NCBI RefSeq assembly: GCF_003116135.1
Contig: NZ_PDOA01000016.1
Coordinates: 1-64,000, forward strand
Origin: Teichococcus aestuarii
GTDB lineage: Bacteria > Pseudomonadota > Alphaproteobacteria > Acetobacterales > Acetobacteraceae
Direction: 5' to 3'
Length of the DNA: 64,000 bases
Positions 54,994 to 64,000 of this stretch are shown piece by piece. Under the pieces are notes generated by a model, which saw nothing but the letters and a program-made list of their open reading frames with translations, made no database searches and was not told where the DNA came from. Position numbers and translations under genes: made by a program. How positions within the stretch are numbered: position 1 is the first letter of the stretch; the number at the start of each line of letters is the position of its first letter.

Positions 54994-56040
54994 CTACTCG
55001 GCGGGCACGCCCTTCGAGGTGCTGTACTCGAAATGCAGCGCCTCGCCGGGGAAGATCCGCGGGTGGATGGCGTGCGCCGCCATCGCCGCCTCGGAGAAGC
55101 CCTGCAGGATCAGCTTCAGCTTGCCCGGATAGGTGGCGATGTCGCCGATGGCGTGGATGCCCGGGGTGCTGGTCTCCAGCGTCGCCGGGTTGACGGTGAT
55201 GTGGCTGCGCTCCAGCCCCAGCCCCCACTCGGCGATCGGGCCAAGCTCCATGGAGAGGCCGAAGAAGGCCAGCAGGTGGTCGGCCGGCACCGCGCGCTCC
55301 TCGCCCTTCAGCGTGGCCAGCACCACCTCGGACAGCTCGCCGCCCGCGCCGCGCAGCCCGTGCAGCTGGTAGGGGATGGCGAGGTCGATCTCGCCGCGCG
55401 CGGCGGCGGCCTCCATCTGCGCCACGCTCTCCGGCGCGGCGCGGAACTTGGGGCGGCGGTGCACCACCGTCACGCGGGCGGCGATGTCCTTGAGGCTCAG
55501 CGCCCAGTCCACCGCCGAATCGCCGCCGCCGGCGATGACCACGCGCTTGCCGCGCAGCTCCTCGCGCCGGGCCACCATGTAGCGCACGGCGCCGCTCGCC
55601 TCGTAGGCGGCCAGGTCGTTCAGCGGCGGGCGGTTGGGGCCGAAGGCGCCGGCGCCGGCGGCGATGATCACCGCGCGGGCGCGCACCACCTCGCCCTTGC
55701 TGGTGCGCAGCGCGAAGCCGCCCTCCTGCGGGGTCAGCGCCTCGACCCGGCGGCCCAGAAGGTGGATGGGGGAGAAGGGCGCCGCCTGCTCCTGCAGCCG
55801 CTCGATCAGCGCGCCGCCCGAGATGGCCGGGTGGGCCGGGATGTCGTAGATCGGCTTCTCCGGGTAGAGCGCGGCGCATTGCCCGCCGATCGCCTCCAGC
55901 GTGTCGATCACCACGCATTTCATCCGCAGCATGCCGCATTCGAACACCGCGAACAGCCCGGTCGGGCCGGCGCCGATGATGGCGACATCGGTCTCCACCG
56001 CGACATGGGGGGCGGCATCATGGGGCGTGGCGTCGGCCAT
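54994..56040 (-). CDS. Ferredoxin/flavodoxin-NADP+ reductase (thioredoxin-reductase-like)
   Basis: 348 residues. FAD-binding VAIIGAGPTGLFAVFECGM (19-37), NADPH-binding VVIAGGGDSAVDWALS, and GIHAIGDIATYPGKLKLI. The CxxC of true thioredoxin reductases is absent, which assigns it to the TrxR-like FNR group. It delivers electrons from NADPH to ferredoxin. GGAG about 10 nt upstream of the start; the longer in-frame reading adds over 100 unrelated residues. Confidence 0.93.
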   Translation of the reverse strand: MADATPHDAAPHVAVETDVAIIGAGPTGLFAVFECGMLRMKCVVIDTLEAIGGQCAALYPEKPIYDIPAHPAISGGALIERLQEQAAPFSPIHLLGRRVEALTPQEGGFALRTSKGEVVRARAVIIAAGAGAFGPNRPPLNDLAAYEASGAVRYMVARREELRGKRVVIAGGGDSAVDWALSLKDIAARVTVVHRRPKFRAAPESVAQMEAAAARGEIDLAIPYQLHGLRGAGGELSEVVLATLKGEERAVPADHLLAFFGLSMELGPIAEWGLGLERSHITVNPATLETSTPGIHAIGDIATYPGKLKLILQGFSEAAMAAHAIHPRIFPGEALHFEYSTSKGVPAE

Positions 56041-56209
56041 GGGGCGTGATCTCCGCAGAGGGGGCGGGCAGGCATAGAGGCTTTGCCGCCGAGGGGCAAA
56101 GGGCAGGAAGGCAAAGGGCGGGGAGGGCAAAGGGTGCATCCCGCGTGCACGGCCCTGTTGTGCGGCGCACCCCGGCGCGGGCACATTGCCCGTCGGAACA
56201 CCCGAGATC

Positions 56210-56668
56210 ATGCCCGAGACACTGACCCTCCGCCTGCCCGACCTCGCCGCCACCGAGGCGCTCGCCGCCCGCGCCGCCGCCCTGGCCCGGCCGGGCGACG
56301 CGCTGCTGCTGGAAGGGCCGCTCGGCGCCGGCAAGTCGGCCTTCTGCCGCGCCTTCCTGCGCGCGGCGGCGGGCGACCCGGCGCTGGAGGTGCCCTCCCC
56401 CAGCTTCACCCTGGTGCAGGGCTACGAACTGCCGCACGGCCCGGCGCATCACTACGACCTCTACCGCCTCTCCGGCCCCGAGGAGCTGGAGGAGCTGGGA
56501 TGGGAGGAGGCGCGCGAGGGCATCGTGCTGGTGGAATGGCCGGACCGGCTGGGCTGGCTGATGCCGGAGGACGCGCTGCGCATCGCCCTCGTTCCGCTGG
56601 AAGGGGGCGATGCGCGCGCGGCGCGGCTCTCCGGCTGGGGCGCGCGGCTGGCCGGGCTGGCCGGCTGA
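56210..56668 (+). CDS. tsaE: tRNA t6A37 synthesis ATPase TsaE
   Basis: 152 residues. Walker A GPLGAGKS (37-43 region), SPSFTLVQGY and VEWPDRLGWLMPED are TsaE signatures. With TsaB, TsaC and TsaD it makes N6-threonylcarbamoyladenosine in tRNAs that read ANN codons. The ATG at 56210 is taken; a TTG 8 codons upstream is unlikely. First gene of tsaE-amgK-murU. Confidence 0.95.
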   Translation: MPETLTLRLPDLAATEALAARAAALARPGDALLLEGPLGAGKSAFCRAFLRAAAGDPALEVPSPSFTLVQGYELPHGPAHHYDLYRLSGPEELEELGWEEAREGIVLVEWPDRLGWLMPEDALRIALVPLEGGDARAARLSGWGARLAGLAG

Positions 56669-56697
56669 GCGGGCGGGGCATGGGCACGGCGCCGCAC

Positions 56698-56742
56698 CGC
56701 CCCTGGCCACCGCCGCCCCTGGCCACCGCCGCCCCTGGCCCC
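56698..56742. repeat. Three 16-nt tandem copies between tsaE and amgK
   Basis: CGCCGCCCCTGGCCAC repeats: one shortened and two full copies, in the 155-nt gap. The cause is unclear; it may be simple slippage. Confidence 0.65.
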
Positions 56743-56823
56743 CTCCTCCGGCCGTGCCGCAACCGAGACGGGCGCAATCGGCGCTTGGCAAGCGGCGCCG
56801 GCTGCGTCACCACCTGCCCCGAC

Positions 56824-57855
56824 ATGACCCCCGTGGATTCCTTCCTCGCCGCCCAGGGCTACGCGCAGGCCGAACGCCTGGCGCTGCCGCAGGATGCCGG
56901 CCACCGCCGCTACACCCGCCTGCGCGGCGGGCCGCGCCCCGCCCTGCTGATGGACTGCGCCGACGCCCCGCGCGTCGGGCTGACGCCGGAGGAGGATCTG
57001 CTGCCCTTCCTGCGGCTGGCGCGGCACATCGGCGGCATCGGCCTCTCCGCGCCCGCGGTGCTGGCCGAGGACACGGCGCATGGCCTGCTGCTGGTGGAGG
57101 ACCTCGGCGAGGACACCCACGCCGCCCTGCTCGACCGCGGCGCCGACCCGCTGCCCCTCTACGCCGAGGCGGCCGAGGCGCTGGCCGCCCTGCACGCCGC
57201 CCCGCCGCCGCCCGGCCTGCCGCTTTGGGAGACGGAGCGGATGGCCGCCACCGCCGCCGCCACCTTCCTCGACTGGTGGTGGCCCGCCACCTTCGGCGCG
57301 GCGCCCGCCGATGCGGTGCGCGCCGAGTTCGCCGGCGCGCTGCGCGCCATGCTGGCCCCCTTCGCCGGCGCCGGCTGCCTGGTGCACCGCGACTACTTCC
57401 CCGCCAACCTGATGCGCCTGGAAGACCGCGACGGCCCGCGCCGCACCGGCATCCTCGATTTCCAGGACGCGGCGCTCGGCCACCCGGCCTACGACCTTGT
57501 CAGCCTTGTCGAGGACGCCCGGCGGGACGTGGCGCCGGCGGTGCGGGAGGCCACGCTGGCCCGCTACCTGGCGCTGCGGCCGGAGCTGGACGCGGCGGAT
57601 TTCCACGCCGCCCTGGCGGCGATGGCGGCGCAGCGCCACCTGCGGGTGGCCGCCCTCTGGGTGCGGCTCGACCGGCGCGACGGCAAGCCGCGCTACCTGG
57701 CGCACGGGCCGCGCTGCTGGGCGCTGCTGGCGCGCGCGCTGCGCCACCCCGCCACCGCCCCCCTCGCCCGCTTCCTCGACCGGCACGTGCCGCCCGCGCT
57801 CCGGCGCAACCCGGACGCAACGCCCGCCAGCCCCACCAAGGACCCCGCCGCGTGA
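56824..57855 (+). CDS. amgK: N-acetylmuramate/N-acetylglucosamine kinase AmgK
   Basis: 343 residues, aminoglycoside-phosphotransferase fold. Catalytic loop LVHRDYFPANLM (D190) and metal site DFQDAALGHPAYDL (D212). In alphaproteobacteria and Pseudomonas AmgK phosphorylates cell-wall sugars at C1 so that MurU can make UDP-MurNAc, bypassing de novo synthesis. Overlaps murU by GTGA. Confidence 0.9.
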   Translation: MTPVDSFLAAQGYAQAERLALPQDAGHRRYTRLRGGPRPALLMDCADAPRVGLTPEEDLLPFLRLARHIGGIGLSAPAVLAEDTAHGLLLVEDLGEDTHAALLDRGADPLPLYAEAAEALAALHAAPPPPGLPLWETERMAATAAATFLDWWWPATFGAAPADAVRAEFAGALRAMLAPFAGAGCLVHRDYFPANLMRLEDRDGPRRTGILDFQDAALGHPAYDLVSLVEDARRDVAPAVREATLARYLALRPELDAADFHAALAAMAAQRHLRVAALWVRLDRRDGKPRYLAHGPRCWALLARALRHPATAPLARFLDRHVPPALRRNPDATPASPTKDPAA

Positions 57856-58577
57856 TCACCCTGAACTCCGCCATGGTGCTGGCGGCCGGCCTCGGCACCC
57901 GCATGCGGCCGCTGACCGAGGCGACGCCGAAGCCGCTGCTGAAGCTGGCCGGCCGCACCCTGCTCGACCACGCGCTGGACCGCATCGACGCCGCCGGCAT
58001 CGGCACGGTGGTGGTCAACGCCCACTGGTTCCCCGAGCAGGTGGAGGCGGTCTGCGCCGCCCGGCCCAACCCGCCGCGCGTGCTGCGCGAGGAGCCCATC
58101 CAGGAGACCGGCGGCGGCATGCGCGACGCCCTGCCGCATCTGGGCGGCGCGCCCTTCCTGGCGGTGAATGGCGACGCCTTCTGGCTGGACGGCCCGACGC
58201 CCACCATCGAGCGCCTGGCCGCCACCTTCCGCGCCGGGGAGATGGACGCGCTGCTGCTGCTGGTGCGCGCCGCCACGGTGGAGGGCGAGGTGGGCCGCGG
58301 CGACTTCCTGCTCGACCCGCTCGGCCGGGTGCGGCTGCCGAAGGAGCGCGAGATCTCGCCCTATGTCTATGCGGGGGTGCAGATCGTGCATCCGCGCCTG
58401 CTGGAGGGCGCGCCGGACGGGCCGTTCGGCACCATGCTGCTGTGGAAGCGCGCCATCGAGGCCGGGCGGCTGTTCGGGCTGGTGCATGACGGGGCGTGGT
58501 TCCACCTCTCCCGCCCGATCGACCTGCGCAAGGCGGAGACGGCGCTGGCGACGGGGTTGCAGCGGGTGCTGTTCTGA
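57852..58577 (+). CDS. murU: N-acetylmuramate-1-phosphate uridylyltransferase MurU
   Basis: 241 residues. AMVLAAGLGTRMRPLTEATP at the start and PKPLLKLAGR are the sugar-nucleotidyltransferase signature, with NGDAFW. GTG start overlaps the amgK stop; an in-frame ATG 7 codons later lies inside the conserved motif. Makes UDP-MurNAc from MurNAc-1-phosphate and UTP. Confidence 0.92.
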   Translation: MITLNSAMVLAAGLGTRMRPLTEATPKPLLKLAGRTLLDHALDRIDAAGIGTVVVNAHWFPEQVEAVCAARPNPPRVLREEPIQETGGGMRDALPHLGGAPFLAVNGDAFWLDGPTPTIERLAATFRAGEMDALLLLVRAATVEGEVGRGDFLLDPLGRVRLPKEREISPYVYAGVQIVHPRLLEGAPDGPFGTMLLWKRAIEAGRLFGLVHDGAWFHLSRPIDLRKAETALATGLQRVLF

Positions 58578-58611
58578 GCGCCGGCCCGGCGCGGCTTCCC
58601 CGCCTGGGCGG

Positions 58612-59301
58612 CTACTCCGCGCAGGCCAGCAGCGGGCCGAGCTGCCCCATGCGGCGGCGCACCGTGGCGGCCCGCTCGCGCAGGTAGGGCGTGGGCGCCG
58701 CCGCCGACCATTGCAGCGGCGCGGGCAGCACCACCGCCAGCTGCGCCGCCTGCTGCGCCGTGAGATCGGCGGCGGGGCGGTTGAAGAAGGCCCGCGCCGC
58801 GGCCTCGGCGCCATACACGCCGGGGCCGAACTCGACGATGTTGAGATACACCTCCAGCACCCGCCGCTTCGGCCAGAGCAGCGCCACCTGCGGCGTCAGC
58901 CAGGCCTCCAGCACCTTGCGCAAGGGGTCGCGCCCCGGCCAGAGGAACAGGTTCTTGGCCACCTGCATGGTGATGGTGCTGGCGCCGCGCGGCCGCTCCC
59001 CCTCCAGCGCCGCCGCCACCTGGCCGCGCAGCGCGTCGAAATCGAAGCCCAGCATCTGCTCGCAGAACAGGTTGTCCTCGGCGGCGATGACGGCGCGCGG
59101 CAGGGCGCGGTCGATCCGCCCGTAATCCACCCAGTCCTTCGCCAGGCCGTGGCCCTGCACGGCGCGGATCAGCATCAGCGGCGTCGCCGGCGGCGGCACG
59201 AAGCGGAACAGCAGGATCAGCAGCGGCGGGCCCAGCAGCAGCAGCAGCAGCGCCGCGCGGAGCAGCCAGCGGCGCCATCCTCCGCGCCCGGCGCCGCGCA
59301 T
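58612..59301 (-). CDS. mtgA: Monofunctional peptidoglycan glycosyltransferase
   Basis: 229 residues. N-terminal membrane anchor (about 13-32), then a GT51 domain: catalytic Glu75 in AEDNLFCEQMLGFD, GASTITMQVAKNLFL and KRRVLEVYLNIVEFG. It polymerises lipid II glycan strands without transpeptidase activity. Converges with murU. Confidence 0.95.
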   Translation of the reverse strand: MRGAGRGGWRRWLLRAALLLLLLGPPLLILLFRFVPPPATPLMLIRAVQGHGLAKDWVDYGRIDRALPRAVIAAEDNLFCEQMLGFDFDALRGQVAAALEGERPRGASTITMQVAKNLFLWPGRDPLRKVLEAWLTPQVALLWPKRRVLEVYLNIVEFGPGVYGAEAAARAFFNRPAADLTAQQAAQLAVVLPAPLQWSAAAPTPYLRERAATVRRRMGQLGPLLACAE

Positions 59302-59306
59302 GCCGC

Positions 59307-59936
59307 TCAGCGCCCGCAGGCGCCGGCCCGGTCGCGGTGCGACCAGGGGTAGGTGAAGCGCCCGGCCCAGGCGCCGGCCTTCTCCGCCTTGGCCGCCGCC
59401 TCCTCCTCCGCGTAGCGGCCCTTGGAGTAGCGCGTGCAGTCGAAGGCATAGCCGGAGCGCACCATGGCGGCGTTCAGGTCGATCTCCCGCCCGCCCTGCG
59501 ACACGGTGCAGACGGCCACGCTGCGGCCATAGGTCGAGCTGCCATCCGGCGTGCAGGTGATGTCGCGCCCGTCGATCAGCGCCGCCAGCTGGTCACGCGC
59601 CGCGCGGCCGCAGGCGTAGCGGCCGCCGGGGCGGTTGCATTGCTGGTCGCCCTCCAGCGCGTCGATCCCCTGCATGCGGACGCGGATGCCGGCGATGTCG
59701 AGCGTGTCGCCATCGAGCACCCGGGCCTGGCCGGAGAAGGGCGCGGTGGGCAGCTCCGCCTCGCCGCGCGGTGCGCGGCGGCGCGGCGCCTCCTCCTCCT
59801 GCGTGGTGACGACGCGCCACAGCGCGCGGCCGAGGCGCATCCAGTCCGCCTCGGTGATCTGCGAGGCGCCGAGCAGGCCGGCGATGGCAGCGGCGAGCGC
59901 CACCCAGGGGGCCGCGGTGCGGCGTTGGCGACTCAT
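59307..59936 (-). CDS. Thermonuclease (SNase)-like exported or anchored protein
   Basis: 209 residues. An N-terminal hydrophobic segment (about 10-26) precedes an SNase fold (RVLDGDTLDIAGIRVRMQGID, SVAVCTV, YSKGRYAEEEAAAKAEKAG). The aspartates of the calcium site (DGDT, D near 82) are present. Five cysteines may form disulfides. Nucleic-acid cleavage is probable but not certain. Start at MSRQRRTAAP; upstream reading adds 12 residues. Confidence 0.85.
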   Translation of the reverse strand: MSRQRRTAAPWVALAAAIAGLLGASQITEADWMRLGRALWRVVTTQEEEAPRRRAPRGEAELPTAPFSGQARVLDGDTLDIAGIRVRMQGIDALEGDQQCNRPGGRYACGRAARDQLAALIDGRDITCTPDGSSTYGRSVAVCTVSQGGREIDLNAAMVRSGYAFDCTRYSKGRYAEEEAAAKAEKAGAWAGRFTYPWSHRDRAGACGR

Positions 59937-60006
59937 CGGCCGGCATCCAGCGGAAGCGTGGTCATGCCGCATGCCCTATCGGGCCGGCCGCCGGATGAAA
60001 AGGGGT

Positions 60007-60993
60007 TCAGGCGACGGGCGGCAGGTTGATGGGCGGGCGCTCGGGAATCTCGCAGGGCTCCTCCGCCGGCGCCTCGCCCTTCTCCGCCCGCTCGGCGGCC
60101 ACCTCTGCCGCCGCGGCGGCCTCCGGCGCGGTGGGCGGGCGGCCGCGCGCGTGCCAGGCCTCGGCGTCGCGGCGGATGGCGTAGGCCTTGGTGAACTCCG
60201 CCCCCAGCAGGAAGATCTGCGCCGAATAGTAGATCCACAGCAGCACGATTACCGCCGAGCCGGCCGCGCCGTAGGTGGAGCCGATGGCGCTGCTGCCGAG
60301 GTAGAGGCCGATCAGCGTCTTGCCCACGTTGAACAGCAGGGTGGTGACGACGGCGCCCACCAGCACGTCGCGCCATTCCAGCCGGCGGTCGGGCAGGAAC
60401 TTGTAGATGGCGGCGAACAGCGCGCAGATCAGCGCGAAGGAGATGACGGCGTTGGCCAGCCGCACCAGCACCGCCACCGCCGGCAGGCTCTGGTCCAGCA
60501 GGCTGCCCAGCGCCGTCAGCGCGGCGCTGACCACCAGCGAGACCATCAGCAGGAAGCCCAGCGTCGCCACCAGCCCGAGGCTCGCCGCGCGCGCCCGCAG
60601 CAGGCGGGAGACGGTGTCGCCCTTCAGCTCGGCGCGCCAGATCATGTTGAGGCTGGCCTGGATCTCGCCGAACACGCCGCTGGCGGTGATGAACAGCGTC
60701 AGCACGCCGAACACGCTGGCCAGCATGCCGGAGGTGGGGTTGGAGGCGCTGAGGATGATGCTCTGCACCATCTCCGCGCCGCCCGGCCCCATCAGCCCCT
60801 GCAGCTGCGCGACGATGGCGCCGCGCGCCGCATCCTCGCCGAAGGCGAGGCCGGCGATGGCAATGGCGATGAGCAGCACCGGCGCCAGCGAGGTGACGGT
60901 GTAGAAGGCGATGGCCGCGCCACGGCTCAGCGCCTCGTCCTCGATGAATCCCAGCACGCTCTGCCGCGCCAGCCACCAGGCCTTGCGCATCAT
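60007..60993 (-). CDS. YihY/BrkB family inner-membrane protein
   Basis: 328 residues. About six helices, with the family motif ALSRGAAIAFYTVTSLAPVL (22-41) and a segment SFALICALFAAIYKFLPDRR. The tail is charged and Pro-rich. Function of YihY proteins is unsettled (once called RNase BN). Ribosome-binding site GGGGAGGGGCGGG immediately upstream of an ATG-ATG start. Confidence 0.9.
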   Translation of the reverse strand: MMRKAWWLARQSVLGFIEDEALSRGAAIAFYTVTSLAPVLLIAIAIAGLAFGEDAARGAIVAQLQGLMGPGGAEMVQSIILSASNPTSGMLASVFGVLTLFITASGVFGEIQASLNMIWRAELKGDTVSRLLRARAASLGLVATLGFLLMVSLVVSAALTALGSLLDQSLPAVAVLVRLANAVISFALICALFAAIYKFLPDRRLEWRDVLVGAVVTTLLFNVGKTLIGLYLGSSAIGSTYGAAGSAVIVLLWIYYSAQIFLLGAEFTKAYAIRRDAEAWHARGRPPTAPEAAAAAEVAAERAEKGEAPAEEPCEIPERPPINLPPVA

Positions 60994-61145
60994 CCCGCCC
61001 CTCCCCTGGAACCCACTGGCCAAGGAACGGCTCCGGCCAAGGCGGGGTTGCCGGCAGGAGAGCCTTGGCCGGTCCGCGTGGCGCTTTCGCCACACCTCTC
61101 CGGGTGCCACCGCCCGGCGGCTACCGGGCCGGGGTGGTCCTGCCC

Positions 61146-63668
61146 TCAGTCACGCCGGGTCCTGGCCCGCCAGGCCATGGCGCGGCGCAGCCAGGTGGGT
61201 CTGCCGGCCGCCGCGGCGGGCTCCGGGCCGGAGGAGGCCGGGCCGGACGGGGATGGGCCGGGGCGTGGGGCGGCGGCCGGCGGGGTGTCGGGCGGGTCTC
61301 CGTCCGCAGGAGCAGCGGCAGGCCCGGGAGCGGAGGGCGCCGGGGCCGAGGACGCCGGGGCGGCGGGGGCCGTGGCAGGCGCCGGCGGGCCGGCGGCGGG
61401 CGGCTCGGCCCGCCCCCCCGTCGCCTTGGCCTCCGTCACCTTGGCCTCGATCACCCTGGGCGCGGGCACCGGCGCGGCCGGCGCCGGGCGGGCGGGCTGC
61501 CGCGCCAGGTGCAGCGGCGGCGCGTTCCCCTGCTTGTCCTCGCCCATGTAGAGGGTGATGTGCGGGAAGGGGATCTCGATGCCCCGCGCGTCGAACACCT
61601 CCTTCAGGATCTCGTTGTAGGCACGGCCCGCGCCCCAGTGCTTGCCGGCGACGGTCTTGATGCGGGCGCGCACCATCACCGCCGAATCGGCGAAGGCGGT
61701 GACGCCCTGCATGTCCAGCGGGCCGATGATGGAGGGGCCGTGCTCGGTCTTCTGCAGCCGCTCGAAGGCCTCCTGCATGGCCGCCTTCACCTCCGGGATG
61801 CTCTCGCGGTAGGCGACGCCGATCTCGGCCACGTGGAAGGCGAAGTCCTTCATCATGTTGGAGACGGTGTCGACCGAGGAGAAGGGCACGAGGTGCAGCG
61901 TGCCGTTCAGGTCGCGGATCGAGAGGGAGCGGATGGTCAGCTTCTCCACCACGCCCGAGACGCCGCCGGCGGCCACCACGTCGCCCTCGTTCATGGCGTT
62001 CTCGAACTGGATGAAGGCGCCGGTGATGATGTCCTGCACCAGCTTCTGCGCGCCGAAGCCGATGGCCAGGCCGATGACGCCGGCACCCGCCAGCAGCGGG
62101 CCGATGTTCACCCCCAGCTCGCTCAGCGCCAGCATCGCCACCAGGATGAAGAGCGCCACCGTGGCGGCGTTGCGGAACAGCGACAGCAGGGTGCGCTCCC
62201 GCGGGGTCGGCACCGTGCCGTAGTTGGGGTTGAGCCGGTACTCCACCCAGGAGGAGAGCGCGACATAGACCGCCATGCCCACCAGCACGATCAGCGAGGC
62301 GGAGACGAGGGCGGCGACGAAGCGGTGCCCCGCCTCGGTGGAGAGCCAGCCCAGCACGTCCAGCACGCCCCAGGCCTGCGCCACCGCCAGCAGGATGGCC
62401 ACCCCGACCAGGCCGCGCACCACCCGCAGGATGGCGGGGATGAAGGTGTTCAGCCGGCGCTGCAGCAGCGGCAGGCGCTCCTGCACCGTCTCCGGCACAT
62501 GCACGCCGCCGGCGAAGAGGCGGCGCGTCAGGTGCAGCACCACCGCGCCCGCCACCACCGCCGCCACCGACTGCCAGGTGGCGGAGAGCATGAAGCCCAG
62601 CGCATGGCGCGGATTGGCGACCCAGGCCAGGAACAGCGCCAGCAGGTAGAGGATGGCCAGCACGTGCCAGGCATGGCCGAGCGCCGTCCAGCCGCGGCCG
62701 AAGGCGCGCAGCCCCCGCACATCCTGCCGCTGCGCGATCCAGCGCTGCCCGGCGCGGCGGTGCCGCAGCACGGCGAAGATGCCCATCAGCAGCGCCGCCA
62801 GCATCACCACCAGCCGCAGCGACTGCGCGGCGGCAACCGAGGCGTTGCTGTTCAGCAGCGGCGCCAGCAGCATGAAGGTGTAGCCGATCAGCGAGGCGGC
62901 GCGGCTGAGCCAGAAGGACCAGGCGCGGGCGCCCTCGTCGCCCAGCGGCAGCAGGCGCAGCGCCGGGTAGCGCGGCATCAGCGCCGCGCGCACCAGCGCC
63001 TTACCGCCCTCCACCACCAGGAAGGCGTTCAGCAGCAGCGTCTGCTGCACGGCGATGACGCCGGTGGTGCCGTAGTTCAGCGCGAAGAGGTAGCCGGCGC
63101 CCCAGGCCAGCAGCACCGTCATCGCCTCCACCAGCAGAGCGCTGAGCAGGATGGCGGCGCGCACCAGCGGGCTGCGCCCGGCGGCGCGGCGGGCGATACC
63201 GGCCAGCAGCGGCGCCGCCAGCAGCCGCAGCGCGTAGAAGCCGCCCAGCACCACCGCCACCAGCAGCAGCAGGGTGGCGGCGCCGCTCCACAGCGCCGCG
63301 CGGTCCGCCTCCGCCAGCTCCCCGACCAGCTGCCTGAAGCCGCGCGCCAGGGAGACGGTGTGCTGCACCAGCCCGGCCGCCTGCTCCGCGACGTCGCGCG
63401 AGTATTCGGCGAGCTGGCGGGCGAAGGTGGGCTCCGGCTCCGGGGCGAGCAGGGCGGGCATCTCCGGCGTGGCGCTGCCCGTCGTGGCGCCGGCCGCGCG
63501 CAGCCGGGCGATCAGCGCGGCGCGGCTGGCGTCGTCCTCCAGCAGCCTGGCCAGCGCCTCGGGCGAAAGCTCCGCCGCCGTGCCGGCGGGGGGTGGGCTT
63601 GCCGTCTGGGCGCGGAGCGGGCCGAGGCCCAGCCAAAGGCCAAGCAGGACGAGGAGGAACAATCGCAT
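61146..63668 (-). CDS. MscS-family mechanosensitive channel with long Pro/Ala-rich tail
   Basis: 840 residues. Signal peptide (to about 21), periplasmic helical part, about ten membrane helices, and MscS core with the pore helix AGVIGLAIGFGAQKLVQDII and beta domain GVVEKLTIRSLSIRDLNG. After about residue 715 the chain becomes a Pro/Ala-rich, low-complexity tail ending in an Arg-rich RRAMAWRARTRRD. It is a paralog of the channel at 43.4-45.8 kb. Confidence 0.92.
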   Translation of the reverse strand: MRLFLLVLLGLWLGLGPLRAQTASPPPAGTAAELSPEALARLLEDDASRAALIARLRAAGATTGSATPEMPALLAPEPEPTFARQLAEYSRDVAEQAAGLVQHTVSLARGFRQLVGELAEADRAALWSGAATLLLLVAVVLGGFYALRLLAAPLLAGIARRAAGRSPLVRAAILLSALLVEAMTVLLAWGAGYLFALNYGTTGVIAVQQTLLLNAFLVVEGGKALVRAALMPRYPALRLLPLGDEGARAWSFWLSRAASLIGYTFMLLAPLLNSNASVAAAQSLRLVVMLAALLMGIFAVLRHRRAGQRWIAQRQDVRGLRAFGRGWTALGHAWHVLAILYLLALFLAWVANPRHALGFMLSATWQSVAAVVAGAVVLHLTRRLFAGGVHVPETVQERLPLLQRRLNTFIPAILRVVRGLVGVAILLAVAQAWGVLDVLGWLSTEAGHRFVAALVSASLIVLVGMAVYVALSSWVEYRLNPNYGTVPTPRERTLLSLFRNAATVALFILVAMLALSELGVNIGPLLAGAGVIGLAIGFGAQKLVQDIITGAFIQFENAMNEGDVVAAGGVSGVVEKLTIRSLSIRDLNGTLHLVPFSSVDTVSNMMKDFAFHVAEIGVAYRESIPEVKAAMQEAFERLQKTEHGPSIIGPLDMQGVTAFADSAVMVRARIKTVAGKHWGAGRAYNEILKEVFDARGIEIPFPHITLYMGEDKQGNAPPLHLARQPARPAPAAPVPAPRVIEAKVTEAKATGGRAEPPAAGPPAPATAPAAPASSAPAPSAPGPAAAPADGDPPDTPPAAAPRPGPSPSGPASSGPEPAAAAGRPTWLRRAMAWRARTRRD

Positions 63669-63847
63669 CGGGCGGGGATATCTCCGGTCGGAGGCGGGAA
63701 AGGGACCGCCATCCTAGGAACCGGGTCCGCCAAGTCCACCCGCGGGCCGATCAGAGCCTCATGAGGTGCCTTGCCTGCGGTTGACCGCAACGCCCACGCA
63801 TGGGGCCCCTTCGCCGCGATTCCAGGACTTTGGCGGCCGGCGCGGAC

Positions 63848-64000
63848 TCATTCCCGGATCGTCTGGTCGAGCAGGCAGAACATCAGCTCGTGCTTGTTGT
63901 GGGCGCCGTGGAAGAGCTGCGCGCCGGGGATGGCGGCGAACTCGGCCGCCGTGTCGTGGTCCGTCCCGCCCTGGAACTTCAGGGTGCAGACGAAGTGCCG
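63848..64000 (-). CDS. C-terminal fragment of an unknown protein (runs off the window)
   Basis: The last 50 codons of a minus-strand gene (stop at 63848-63850), ending HGAHNKHELMFCLLDQTIRE. The codon use is like that of neighbouring genes. The start is outside the window. I do not recognise the family; the Cys-, His- and aromatic-rich tail may be a short enzyme-like domain. Confidence 0.6.
   Translation of the reverse strand, partial: RHFVCTLKFQGGTDHDTAAEFAAIPGAQLFHGAHNKHELMFCLLDQTIRE

Noticed and set aside
56698-56742. Regulatory RNA between tsaE and amgK
   Set aside because: The stretch is a simple 16-nt repeat; no promoter, conserved stem or terminator is visible.

Overview
The window is a gene-dense, very GC-rich chromosomal segment with short intergenic gaps and many 4-base start/stop overlaps. 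Gene content points to an alphaproteobacterium, most likely Acetobacteraceae of the Roseomonas type. The supporting features are two Bug (TctC-like) substrate-binding proteins, two TAXI-type receptors, an HWE histidine kinase with its receiver protein, a petABC cytochrome bc1 operon, a chorismate mutase/HisC-like/prephenate dehydrogenase operon, etfBA-hbd, and an AmgK/MurU pair. The taxonomic call is inference from these families. No rRNA, tRNA, CRISPR array or prophage was recognised.

Layout. 0-4.6 kb: the edge of an IS5-like element, a MATE exporter, an SLC13-type permease with RCK_C domains, rpsD, and a small membrane protein. 4.8-9.5 kb: an accessory-looking block of proteins of unknown function. 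It holds a 312-aa repeat protein, an orphan TAXI-type receptor coupled to a Cys/Pro-rich exported protein, a Ser/Gly-rich exported protein, two small Ser/Ala-rich proteins and a Cys-rich exported protein. 9.5-20.6 kb: an ABC exporter, a GT4 glycosyltransferase, lepA, a Bug receptor, the HWE kinase with its receiver, and mtnP. 20.7-26.5 kb: petABC, hemF, a second Bug receptor and a CX5R phosphatase.

26.5-35 kb: an LprI-like protein translationally coupled to an ABC exporter, a Fur-like double box ahead of a 4-Cys mini-protein, an MFS transporter, metX, and the aromatic amino-acid operon, which ends in a roughly 100-nt AT-rich palindrome. 35-42 kb: an enoyl-CoA hydratase and a PNPOx-like protein diverging from a 15-bp tandem repeat, radC, a frameshifted MFS/spermidine-synthase fusion, hbd, etfA, etfB and a HIG1-like membrane protein. 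42-51 kb: an MFS transporter, an MscS-type channel, a candidate Ile-rich leader peptide before an ACT-like protein, a CBS-BON protein with a perfect FNR-type box upstream, a TAXI TRAP receptor with fused permease, and a YjbF/GfcB-like lipoprotein. 51-64 kb: a WecA/MraY-type transferase, a GST/VOC/FkbM operon, another VOC protein, a ferredoxin-NADP reductase, tsaE, amgK, murU, mtgA, a thermonuclease-like protein, a YihY-type membrane protein, a second MscS-type channel and a truncated gene.

Much of the window is core metabolism and envelope maintenance: respiration (petABC, etfBA), heme (hemF), Met salvage and synthesis (mtnP, metX), aromatic amino acids, peptidoglycan (amgK, murU, mtgA) and osmotic safety valves. 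The best candidate for something undescribed is the 4.8-9.5 kb block. Several of its small proteins share a module in which Ala/Ser-alternating sequence leads into a short beta-strand, and two of them end in Phe-Ala. The ACT-like gene with its apparently leaderless Ile-rich leader peptide is the best candidate for an undescribed regulatory unit.
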